64,000 bases of DNA from Amorphophallus konjac. Its lineage: Eukaryota > Streptophyta > Magnoliopsida > Alismatales > Araceae. Positions 34,706 through 44,528 of the stretch are shown one piece after another. Within the stretch, counting starts at the first letter, position 1. Each line of letters starts with the position of its first letter. A model generated the notes under the pieces. The model searched no databases. It saw nothing but the letters and a program-made list of their open reading frames with translations, and was not told where the DNA came from. The stretch lies in contig CM040117.1 in assembly GCA_022559845.1 (NCBI GenBank), positions 77,475,731-77,539,730 on the forward strand, given 5' to 3'. A program made the translations under genes and the position numbers.

Positions 34706-36118
34706 ATGGAAGGAGAGTCTTCCCGCGTTATGAAGAGGAGCAGGCCTAGCAGCGAGATCAGGCGACTCTCCGACCTCGAGGGTCATTTGAGTGGGACGAT
34801 CATGTCGCATATGGTAAGCTGATTCATTTCAAATTTCTCCACGTGAACCTTCTTCTTACTACCTTCCTTTCTTCTTCTTTCTTTTCTCTTCCAGCCATAT
34901 CCACTCTTCCCAGGCCCGAGGAAGTTTTCCAAACTGCCATGGCTTTCAAAGCTAACTTCCAACATCTCCATCGGCATGAGGGCCATACTCTCGAAGTGGC
35001 ATCTGCAGGGGCTCCTTATTCACGCCAAACACTATGAGAAGATTCGTATGGACTGGGCGGCTATGGGCGCACTAGTGGAGATCTGGCATCCCCAGACCCA
35101 CACTTTTATCTTCCCGACCTTCGAGGTGACCATCCTCCTCGAGGAGGTGGAACTTCTGCTCGGATTGAAGAAATTCAAGAGTGACGGGAAGGTGAAGGCT
35201 ATGCGGATGCTGACACGGGGGACTTCCGAAAGCGTCCTTGGAAGCTTCATGCCGCCCGACGCAGCCAGAAAGGTCCGTACTCAAAAGGGGATCGATCTCC
35301 AAAAGCTTGCGGAGTGGGTCATGGACGCCCTGAGAGGGTCACCAGACGATGACTATTTGGAGGGAATCATGAAGGGGTTCACCATTTGTCTGGCGGGTGC
35401 TCTCTTGTTTCCTTATACCGACAACATGGTGGAGGAAGACCAACTGAGTGCTATCTGCGGGATCTGGCGTGGAAAGAGGGTGGGACCCGCTGTCCTCGCC
35501 TACCTGTATAGTGGCCTTACTGCCTCGAGCATGGGTAAGCCTCCTTTTGGTTGCGCACTTGTCCTGAGTTGCTGGCTGGATTTGCATTTCAAGTTTGATC
35601 ACCGTGAGGGAATGCCAACCGCTTCGAAGCTCTTCCAACAAAGCCCTCTTCATCACATAGCCGACGTGTTAGGGTTCGGTGGTACTGTAGTGAACCGCGT
35701 TCCGTGGCTGAAGAAACGTGAAGACTGGCGGTCTCACTTCCGCACCGTGACACAAGGCTTCTTTACTTGCGCACCGGCATGTTTGCTTTCGCTTGATCTC
35801 CTCATGAGGCCTTCCCCCGAAGTTGATCTTCAACTGATCGGCGCGACCGAGTTTGTCCTTTATAACGCGCATCGATGCTGCCTCCAGGTCGGCATTCCAC
35901 GCCATTCGTTCCCACTATCGACTGGCATCGTTCCTTTGAAGAAGAGAGAGTTGGGTACTGAAGCGGATGCGAAGGAAGCGAAGGCCGTCAAAGCACTCTG
36001 GAAGACAAGTGTTGTGGGAAAGGCCTTAGCGCACGTGGGGGAAGAATGTGAGCTGTGGAGGGCTTATGTAACCGAACTGGGGAAGTTAAGACCTAAGACG
36101 CCTAAGCCCCTGATGTAG
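34706..36118 (+). CDS. DUF7745/PMD-related protein gene, 2 exons, antisense within Tat element
   Basis: Exon 1 is 34706-34813 and exon 2 34895-36118, with one 81 bp GT-AG intron (GTAAGC … CTCTTCCAG) in phase 0. Together they give 443 residues with no stop. The N-terminus is MEGESSRVMKRSR…RRLSDLEGH, basic and serine-rich. Then comes KWHLQGLLIHAKHYEKIRMD, VEIWHPQTHTFIF, and FEVTILLEEVELLLGL, the pattern of plant DUF7745-type domains, relatives of the plant mobile domain. Function of the family is unknown; many copies are associated with transposons. AATAAA follows at 36140. The first exon resembles that of the PMD gene at 42046. The gene looks intact. Whether it is expressed cannot be told from sequence. 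Family name from memory of the domain pattern; a profile search would confirm it. Confidence 0.78.
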
Positions 36119-36305
36119 TTCACTCTGCTTTTCTGATGGAATAAAATCTGGCAAGGATGTTTTTGACCCTTATCTCCTTAATTATTATTATCTTTTTTGT
36201 GGTTTTTCTTTTTCTTTGTGTTTTTTCTTTTGTTTGGATTATATACATACTCTTATCTTTTTTACCTTTATTATATATATATATATTTTTTTGAAATTTT
36301 TTATT

Positions 36306-36594
36306 ATGGGGCGTCCAGGGGCCTGGACATCCCTAATTTTTTATTTTTGATTTTTTTAAGTTTTTTGTTTTGGGGGCGTCCAGGGTCCTGGACGCCCCTA
36401 ATTTTTATTTTATTATTTTTTTTTATTTTTTGTTTTGGGAGCGTCTAGGGGCCCGGACGCCCCTAATTTTTTATTTTATTATTTTTTTTGATTTTTTTGT
36501 TTTGGGGGCGTCCAGCTGCCTGGACGCCCCTAATTTTTTTGAATTTTGAAAAAAATAAAAAAAGGTGGGGGCGCCCAGGCGCCTGGACGCCCCA
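36306..36594. repeat. Palindrome array upstream of PMD gene (5 copies)
   Basis: Copies lie at 36306-36334, 36371-36400, 36437-36463, 36504-36532 and 36565-36594, with arms GGGGCGTCCAGG / CCTGGACGCCCC, a GGGG variant of the LTR palindrome. Spacers are T-rich and about 37 bp long. The last copy ends 15 bp before the TATA box at 36609. Confidence 0.93.
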
Positions 36595-36608
36595 AACAGA
36601 GTGGTTTC

Positions 36609-36617
36609 TATATAAAT
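36609..36617 (+). promoter_or_regulatory. Promoter TATA box of antisense PMD gene, similar to the LTR promoter
   Basis: TATATAAAT is followed by GGGGGGGCCTCACCCCCTGC. It aligns with the Tat LTR promoter (TATAAAT, then AGAGGCC, then CACCCCCT) read on the opposite strand, and both have a palindrome 13-15 bp upstream. ATG is 88 bp downstream. Confidence 0.65.
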
Positions 36618-36696
36618 GGGGGGGCCTCACCCCCTGCTCACTTGTACTGTTCATTCTGACGACCCCGTCACCCCAGACGACCCATTCTTAGTCCCA

Positions 36697-39600
36697 ATGG
36701 AGCGAGGAGGATCGAGCCAGGGTCCAGAGAAGCGGAAACGACGGGCTCGTCGTCCGAGGAGGCTGAGGGATGATGCCGAGGGGGCTGCTGCGGCGGAGGA
36801 GATTGCCGCGGGTGAGGAGGCTCTTCCTTTGGCCTTGGAGGCTGCAGTGGATGCTGGCGACGCGGCAGAGGACGAGCACGATCCGGTAAGCCCCTTAGAC
36901 CTCCATTCTATTGGTTCACTGAGTTAAAAGGGCGGACGAGAGGCTGTGTGGAGAACGCCGAGTGTGAGGGAAGGAGGCGTCTAGGGGCCTGGACGCCTCC
37001 ACATTTTCTTTTTGTTCTTTTTTAATTTATTTATTTTCGTAAATAAAAGAATTAAAAAAAAAGGAGGCGTCCAGGGAATGGGACGCCTCCATGATAATAT
37101 ATATATATATTTTATTTGTTTTTGTTTTTGTTTTTGCGTTTTTCTAAAATTAAAATAAAGAAAATGTAATGGAGGCGTCCAAGGTGTTGGACGCCTCTAA
37201 AAAAACATAAATATTTTTAAAAATAAAAATAAAATAAGATAAATAAGTAGTATATACAGTGTTATTGTTTATTACTATTCATAATGCTGATGTGTTCTTT
37301 TGTTGGTTTTGTGGTGTGCAGGGCGTGATGAAGGGCCGGATCAGCTGGTCCTTAGTGGTGGCAGCATACCGTGGGCTGCCAGACTTCCAGAGGGCGCGTG
37401 TGGACGCCATGGGCTTTGGAGCTTTCCTTAGGATCGAGCCCTTCCGGCTCGACCTTCCTCTTATCCAGGCATTGAGGGAGCGGTGGCACGCGCCGAGCCG
37501 AGCGTTTCTGATGCCCTGGGGGCACATGGTGCCGTCACTGGAGGACGTGGCTCGGATCACCGGGCTACGGGTGGACGGAGAGGCGGTGAGCGGGGTCACC
37601 TACCCCGACTACCGAGAGAGTGCCCTGGACCTGCTGTGGTTAGAGACGAGTGTGACTGACAGGGACAGCAGGGTAGTTGGCCGAGTGGAGATCATGGAGG
37701 CGCTCGGATTCGTTGACCCGCGCCAGCGGGTTAGCGAGACTGGAGCGGAGTTTCTGGCACGATTGGAGGGAGATGCCCGTGCAGCTTTCACCCAGGATCC
37801 GAGCGAGAGGGAGCTGGTGGATCTAGACCTCCGGAGGTTTCTTTTCTTCTTCTTGGGCCGCCTTCTGCTGGGGACGAAGGGGGATGGCATCCACTGCCGT
37901 TTCCTCGGGATCTTGGCGGATCTGGACAGAGTGGGACACTACGCGTGGGGAGCGGCTCTGCTTGCCCATTTGATTGCTGATCTCTCCCAGACTTCGGAGA
38001 AGGAGACGACAGTCAGCGGCTTCGCACCTTTTCTCCAGGTACACAATTTATTTATGCATTTTCACAGTTAAATATGCAATTATTGTACTAATGATGTATG
38101 ATGAATGCAGGTGTGGAGCTATTACTATTTCCCGATGGGGAGGGCTAGGCATGGGAACAGGAGGGCCGTGCCTCTGGCGCGGCGGTGGAGGCCGGTCGTG
38201 GTTGCAGCACCCCACGGCTACCAGCTGGCGTCACTTCGTCGGGAGCTGAGCGAGTATCCCGAGGCCATGGTATGATGCGTATGGTTTTTTGTGTTTTCTT
38301 ATGTGACTGAATGGCAACTAATATGATGTATGTATGGTGATGCAGGTGGTGTGGAGACCCTACCTGGGCATGGGCGACGCTGGCCAGCCTTGGGTTGTAG
38401 CGGGTCTTCCTCGTTTCAGGCGGGACGTGTGGGTCCATTGCCTGAACGAGATCGAGCCGCTTCGGCTGAGGCTGGTTATGAGGACGTTGGGGCTAGCCCA
38501 GGAGTGGGTTGATGTAGAAGAGCCGGCCCGCATCGGGCGGAAGACCAAGGGGAAGGCGAAGGTTGTGGACTGGCGTACGCGCTTCCCAGCACAGTACCAG
38601 GACTGGCAGCAGGGCGGGGTCCCAGTGGTGTCCCATGTACAGGACAGTACTGATTACCTGAGACGGTACCGGGCTACGTATGGGGACCGCCTCTTCCTTG
38701 GTGGTATGGCAGGGGTAAGTGAAATGAGAATGCTTCACTCTTTTATATGTATATGCATGTAACACTAACTTATGTACAATGTAGGATGCTCGTGATAACA
38801 TGATCGCCGACCTGCGGGCCCAGTTGGCGGACGCCAGGCGGCAGTTGGTGGCCATCCGACAGGAGTTGGAGATCCTGGTGAGTTTATGCGATGCATTTTT
38901 TGTGACCTGGATTTTTTTGATACTTGGCCTCTAACTGTCGTTCGCTCTGTGTTTCAGCGGGCCCACCAGACAGCGGCAGCCGGGATGGCTGGTGGAGCGG
39001 GTTCCAGTTCGCGGGGCCCTCCTCCGGAGGTTTCTGCCCTCCAAGAGCAGCTGGCGTATGCGGTGGCTCGGGCTGAGGAGGCCGAGCGTGACCGCGAGGC
39101 TCGAGTGAGCGTTTGCCTGACCTCGACTCTCCTTCTGGCTGCCCTCCTTCTATCACTGTTCTCTTACGGTGCATGCGTGCTTTGACAGGTGGCCGAGATC
39201 CGAGAGGCCCTGGCGCGTGCTGTTCGTGCCGAGCAGGAGCGCGACGCTCGGGTGGCGGAGCGTGACGCCCGGATTGCGGAGCGTGACGCCCGGATTGTGG
39301 AGCTGGAGGAGGAGCGTCGACGGGAGGCTGAGGAGCTCCCTCGTGACGTGCTGGATCTGCGGATCGCCCTCGAGCTGTCAAGGAGGGAGGCGATGAGGGA
39401 GAGAGAGGAGAGAGAGAGGGATAGGGAGAGCGTGGAGAGAGAGAGGGAGAGGGATAGGGAGGAGCGACAGCGGGATCAGACCGAGAGGAGGGCTCTGGAG
39501 ACCCAGCTGCTGGAGCTCCGATTGAGTCTTGGCACGGCGGAGGGGAGGCTTCGGGAGAGCGAGGAGCGGTACCAGAGGGCGAAGGAACGCGGGGCGCGAC

Positions 39601-39794
39601 TTCGTCAGTCTGGTTCTTTTTCCATGGGCAGCTATCTGGTTTCTTCGGCCGAGGAGCGTCGTCGCGCCTTCGAGGCTGGAGTGCCACCGCAGGGCGAGGC
39701 GAGCACGGCTTCTCAGGGTTCGCAGAGGCCCCCTAGGGATCCCCGGCAGAGGAGGGAGGAGAGAGATGACCAGGAGGGTGATGGTGAGAGTTAG
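36697..39794 (+). CDS. Plant mobile domain (PMD/MAIN-like) protein gene, 7 exons, intact, antisense within Tat element
   Basis: Exons: 36697-36885, 37322-38038, 38111-38269, 38346-38714, 38785-38877, 38958-39104, 39189-39794. All six introns are GT-AG and phase 0; five are 70-84 bp and intron 1 is 436 bp. The product is 759 residues without a stop. The N-terminus is highly basic (KRKRRARRPRR, a likely nuclear localisation signal). Exons 2-4 carry the plant mobile domain: LIQALRERWH, FLMPWGHMVPSLEDVARITG and LRVDGEAVSGVTY, then VWSYYYFPMGRAR and VWRPYLG. Exons 5-7 are a long charged coiled coil (many RERE and AERDARI repeats). In Arabidopsis, PMD proteins MAIN and MAIL1 act in the nucleus in transposon silencing and genome stability; whether this copy does so is unknown. 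Intron 1 holds three palindromes. Confidence 0.85.
36973..37198. repeat. Palindromes in intron 1 of the PMD gene (3 copies)
   Basis: Copies lie at 36973-37000, 37063-37090 and 37170-37198 with arms GGAGGCGTC / GACGCCTCC and centres that vary (for example CCAGGGAATGG). They are closer to the LTR type (GGAGG) than to the GGGG type just upstream. Confidence 0.9.
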
Positions 39795-40163
39795 AGAGTT
39801 GCTTGTACACGTCACCCTTCTCACTGTATGATGTACTTTCGGCTATTATATGAAATGAAAATGGCTTTCTTGTGTTGTGTGTACTTTTCTCTCTCCCACA
39901 CTTTCTTCTTTGCACTGAGTTGTCCTTCGAGGCACGTTCCACGAGACCTTACCCTGAACAGCGGGGAACTACGCTTTGCACGGGGGGATTCTGTTTCCTT
40001 TCTCCCCCTTTTGGGCGCGTCCAGGCGCGAGGACGCGTCTTAATCCTTGAATTCAAATTTAAAGCGTCGGGTGGCCTTTCTTCTCCCGTGCCTTACCCGC
40101 AAACGAGCCCGCCTTCCGCCGAAACTCGCTTGCCCCTTTTTCGTCTTCCTCCTCTTTTGATTG
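39795..40163 (+). other. Intergenic spacer between PMD genes with one divergent palindrome
   Basis: It contains the 3' flank of the PMD gene and, at 40013-40040, GGGCGCGTCCAGG…GAGGACGCGTC, a divergent palindrome of the same family. TTTAAA at 40058-40063 lies 106 bp before the next ATG and may be a weak TATA element. Confidence 0.6.
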
Positions 40164-41441
40164 ATGGAGTTCGGTGGGCCCGACCATGGTGAAGGTGGAG
40201 AGGGACGAGGAACTCCTCGCCCGAGGAGGGACACGCAAGAACATGGAACGACGTCCATGGAGGAGGAAGGGCCGCTTCGGGCCCCCGAGGGACCCGAGGG
40301 GCCCGATGTCGCGGAGGGAGGTGAACACGGTCTGGTAGGTCCTCCGATCTCTTCCTCTTTTAATTCATTTTGAGTTTTGAAGCGAGCCGCGCGAGGGGGG
40401 AAAGGGTTCGGCGAGTGTTGCACTCAAATGATGGACGCGTCCTAGACAGGGGACGCGTTCTTTGTTATGATGCGAGGCCCTTCTTTCTTGGTGCAGGACA
40501 TGGCGAGGACCCTGGGCCTGGCCGATGAGTGGGCGAGTGCGGACGAGCCGAGCCGCGTCAGGAGGGAGAGTCGCGGCAAGGCGAGGCTCGAGGACTGGCA
40601 CGTACGTCTCCCTGGACAGCAAGGGAGTGTATTGGTGCAGGACAGCGCCGGCTTCCTACGGCGGCAGAGAGAGAGTTATGCGGGGCTTCCCCAAGCTGGG
40701 GACACACGTGGCATCGGCGGCTCGCGCGCCCAACTATCAGAGGCTAGGCGGCAGCTGGCCGTCGCTCAGCATGAGCTGTCGCTTCTGGTAAGTTACGTGC
40801 CGCACTTTTATCTTCAGATTTTGGAGTTTCACTGACGGCCGTTGTTTATTTTGTTCCAGCGTGCCCAGCAGACAGCGGCGGCGGGGATGATTGGTGGTGC
40901 ATCTTCTAGTTCCTCGGCCCCTTTTCTCGAGATTGCCTCCCTCCGGGAACAACTTGCCGGTGCGGTGGCCCGCGCGACCCGGGCGGAGGAGGAGCGTGAT
41001 GCCTGGGTGGCGACTGTAGCGGAGCTGCGACATCGCGGTGAGGAGAGACCTTCTCCAGACATCCTGGAGTTAAGGGTTCTTCTGCAGATGATGAGGAGAG
41101 AGGCAGAGAGAGAGAAAGCTGAGAGAAGGTCCGAGCGACAGCGGGATCAGACCGAGAGGAGGGCTTTGGAGGCCCAAGTGAGGGAGCTCCAGCTGGGCCT
41201 TCAGGCCGCCGTGCAGAGACTAGGAGGGATGGAGACGCGCTACGAGAGAGCGCGAGAGTTCGGGGAGCGACTCCGCCAGTCCGGTCGCTTTGCCGCTAGT
41301 GGCTTCTTCGCCACGCCAGGGGAGGAGCAGCGAGTCACTACTGCGGAACAGGCGCCAAGAGGCGAGGCAGGTGCTACTGCACAGGGATCCCGGAGGCTTC
41401 TGAGGGACCCTCACCTCGGGGGAGAGGAGAGGGACGCCTAG
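40164..41441 (+). CDS. Shortened PMD-family gene lacking the PMD core, 3 exons
   Basis: Exon 1 40164-40334 (57 codons), exon 2 40497-40787, exon 3 40860-41441, all GT-AG and phase 0; 347 residues. Exon 2 opens DMARTLGLADEWASADEPSR, matching the end of exon 4 of the intact PMD gene (MRTLGLAQEWVDVEEPAR), and continues through the equivalent of exon 5 without an intron. Exon 3 matches exons 6 plus 7 (RAQQTAAAGMIGGASSSS… then coiled coil) without the intron between them. The whole mobile domain (exons 2-3 and most of 4) is absent, leaving the linker and coiled coil. It could encode a competitor for coiled-coil partners, or be a deletion derivative fortuitously still open. Intron 1 includes a divergent palindrome at 40433-40460. 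Confidence 0.7.
40433..40460. repeat. Divergent palindrome in intron 1 of the shortened gene
   Basis: GGACGCGTCC…GGGGACGCGTTC; same layout as the palindromes in intron 1 of the intact PMD gene. Confidence 0.6.
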
Positions 41442-41944
41442 AGGGACGAGCATGGAAATAATGGCAAGAGCTGGCGAGCTAGTGGACCCGCCACCTCTCT
41501 ATGATTGTAGTGTTTGTGACAGCTTATGTAGAATTATGAATGAAGTGATTTGATTTTCTGCTGCTTCGTTTGTTCTCTTGTGCGTTCCTTCTTCCCTACA
41601 CTTCCTCTCTTTGCACTGTTCCCATGTGATGGGTCTGCCGAGACTCCACGCCGAGCGGAGAATCGCGTCTTGTTGTGACCATTTCCACGGAATCTGCCGT
41701 CGAAGTCAATAATGATGGCCCTAGCCCCTTTTCCCGGATGTTGCGTCAAATTTTGCGGGCGTCCTCCAAAACATGATAGGGTATCCCTAGACAACAGAGG
41801 GTGCTAGTCGTCATATTCTTCGTCCAATCAATCACCCTGTGCGAGCGGTGAAGTGACACACGGGACCGCATGGTAGGTGCCTCATCGCGAGGGCTACCAT
41901 TAACAGGTGATGGAGGCAATCTTGGCCCGCACTCCTTCCATTTC
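41442..41944 (+). other. Intergenic spacer between shortened and broken PMD genes
   Basis: No coding signal. It ends with the promoter of the next gene (TATA at 41945). No palindrome of the GGCGTCC family is seen here. Confidence 0.5.
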
Positions 41945-41950
41945 TATAAA
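41945..41950 (+). promoter_or_regulatory. Putative TATA box of broken PMD gene
   Basis: TCTATAAATTC, 101 bp before the ATG at 42046. Confidence 0.5.
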
Positions 41951-42045
41951 TTCTTGTCCCTTTTATCCTCCCAGGTATATCGAGAGCTAACTCGAGGAGC
42001 ACAAGTTCTCACGGGAGAGGAGGAGTTCAAAATTCCGAGAGTTGG

Positions 42046-44528
42046 ATGGAGGGCGAATCTTCCCACTCCTCGAAGAGAAGCAGATCCAGTGGTAGTAGTT
42101 CCAGGAGGCTTTCGGACCTCGAAGGGCACTTCAGCGAAAGGGCCCAATCACAACTCGTAAGCCAAGTTTTCCTGCCCCCCCCCTTTTTTTCATTCTTCTT
42201 TTTTTTCTTCCTTTCTTTCTGACCAAACCTCCTTCCATTCCCTGCATGCGTAGAGTGTGATGAAATCACAGATCTCATGGGAGTTGGTAGTGGCAGCATA
42301 CCGAGGTCTCCCAGATTTTCAGAAGGCCAGGCTAGACGTGATGGGTTTTGGCACCTTTCTTCGGATCGAGCCGATCCAGCTCGACCTGGTCTTGATCCAA
42401 GCCTTGTGTGAGAGATGGGACCCAGTGAGTCGGGCATTCCTGATGCCCTGGGGGCACATGGTGCCCAGCTTGGAGGATGTGGTCCGGATCACAAGCTTGA
42501 AGGTGGAGGGCGAGGCAGTGACCGGAGTCACTTACGCGGACTACAGAGAAGGTGCCCAGAAGTTACTGGGTTTGGACCTAGATGGTCGGAAAAACAGGTC
42601 GGTAGCTAGGGCGTCCCTCATGGATGCATTAGGGCTCACCGACACTCGTCGGCGGGACGATGAATCCTCAGAAGAGTTCATGGAAAGGATGGAAATAGGA
42701 TGCCGTGCCGTGTACTGCACAGATTTCGGTGACTGGGAAAGATGCAACATAGATTTGAGGAGATTTCTCCTCTTCCTTTTGGGGAGATTGGTACTGAGCT
42801 CGAAAGGGGACGGTATCCAATGTCGCTTCCTGGAGCTGCTATCAGACCTTGAAAGAGTAGGGTACTATGCCTGGGGAGCCGCCATGCTGGCACACTTGTT
42901 TGCAGGCCTGTTCCAAGAAGCGGATCGTGAGATGACTGTGAGTGGTTTCACACCATTCATCCAGGTATTTTTGGTTTTGCTTGTTTTGTATTTTTTTTGT
43001 GTTTTTGCAAGGTACTGATGACCTGCGCCGAGCAGCTGTGGAGCTATTATTACCTCCCTATGGGGAGAGCTCGGCATTGGCGACCCGTGATGGTGCCGCT
43101 AGCCAGGCGGTGGGAACCCATCATGAGTGCGGCACCCCTAACCTACCAACTGATGGTGCTAAGGCGGGAGCTACAGGAGTTCCCTGCAGCGATGGTAAAC
43201 TGGAGACCCTACTCAGACATGGTCGATGCCGACCAGCCGTGGATTCTAGCAAGTCGTGCCCGGTTCGGACGGGAACTGTGGATGCACTGCCTGAATGAAA
43301 TCGAGCCGCTTCGGCTACGATTAGTTATGAGGACTTTAGGACTGGCTCAAGAATGGGTGGATTCAGCTGCGCCACCTCGTGTCGGGAGAAAGACGCGAGG
43401 ACCGGCGACCTGCATTGACTGGCGCGTGCGATTCCCGAACAGTATGAGGACTGGCAACGGGGTGGCACGATTGTAGAATCACATGCGCGGGATAGCGAGG
43501 ACTACTTGCGTCTATATAGGATAAAGTACGCAGAGCGGCTCCAACCCCGGGGACTTGTGGAGGTAGGTTTCCCCTTTTTCTCTTTTCTTCTTTTCTTGAT
43601 TTTCTGGTGAAAAATGCTGACTCGTAAGGCTGCAGGATGTCCGGGATGCCATGATAACGAATTTACGAACTCGCTTGGCAGAGATGGAACAACAGTTGGG
43701 TAATGCCCGCGGAGCTACGAGCGCCTTGGTAGGTGTACAGTACGTTCCTAATTAAAACCCCAGATTCCAGATGTTGGCTGCTAATTCACGCGGTCGTAGC
43801 ATGCCCAGATTGGCGCGGCTTCCCCAGCGATGGGAGTAGGTGGTGCCTCTTCCAGCTCGTGGATTCTCACCTCAGAACTTGACTTGCTTCATGAGCAACT
43901 TACTCACGCCACGCAGCGTGCTGCGGAGGCAGAAGGGATGCTCTCTATACAGGTAAGAGTCTCAGTGTTGAGTTCTCCTTGTTTATGCCTTATCGTGTAT
44001 CTGAGATGGTACACTCGGCAGGAAAAGGAGACGGAAGAAGCGCTTGGCCAAGCTGCGCAGAAGGAGGCTAGGATAGCAGAACTGGAGAGGGAACTGCGGC
44101 GTCATCCTGATGACGACTCCTCTAGGGATGCTGTGGAACTGAGGATCACTCTCCAGTTGGAGAGGGAAGACCGCGAGAGAGAACGTGCAGAGAGAGAAAG
44201 AGACGCAGAGAGAGAAAGAGCCAACAGATTGACTGAAAGGGAGGAACGAAGGGCCATGGAGGCCCAACTATTCGAACTCTGAATCAGCCTTGGTCTTGCT
44301 GAACAGTGGCTGAGAGATGGTGAGGAGCGCTACCGAAGAGCACAAGAGCGCGGCTTTCGTGTTGGTAGCTTCTCTGCTGCTTCCGTAGATCAAAGCCGGG
44401 ATGTGGGAATAGGAAGGGGAGTACAGAGCGGTAGGAGTACCGCTTTTCGTAGTTGGGTAGCACCTTTGAGAGCGTTTTGCCCGGAGAGTAGTGGGACGAG
44501 TAATGCAGAGAGAGAGGGCGGAACTTGA
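42046..44528 (+). pseudogene. PMD gene, broken by a frameshift and a premature stop
   Basis: Exons by homology to the intact gene: 42046-42156, 42254-42964, 43036-43562, 43636-43728, 43800-43952, 44022-44528. Exon 1 encodes MEGESSHSSKRSR…RRLSDLEGH, like the DUF7745-type gene. Exon 2 carries the mobile domain (FLMPWGHMVPSLEDVVRITS). The third exon equals exons 3 plus 4 of the intact gene with no intron at AAMVNWRPY. Damage: one base appears missing near 43437-43441 (after RVRFPN), shifting the frame into a TAG at 43474-43476, and CGA is replaced by TGA at 44281-44283 in the coiled coil. The remainder still reads as coding up to TGA 44526-44528. AATAAA is at 44551. Splice sites are otherwise intact, so decay is recent. 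Confidence 0.85.

Noticed and set aside
32643..37198. Regularly spaced palindromes considered as a CRISPR-like array or intrinsic terminators
   Set aside because: The DNA is a plant nuclear retrotransposon; spacers are AT-rich and similar to one another, and no cas genes are present.
38884..39687. 267-codon minus-strand frame
   Set aside because: Antisense shadow of the coiled-coil exons of the PMD gene; Pro/Ser/Arg-rich with no domain, while the plus strand has consistent splice sites and paralogues.
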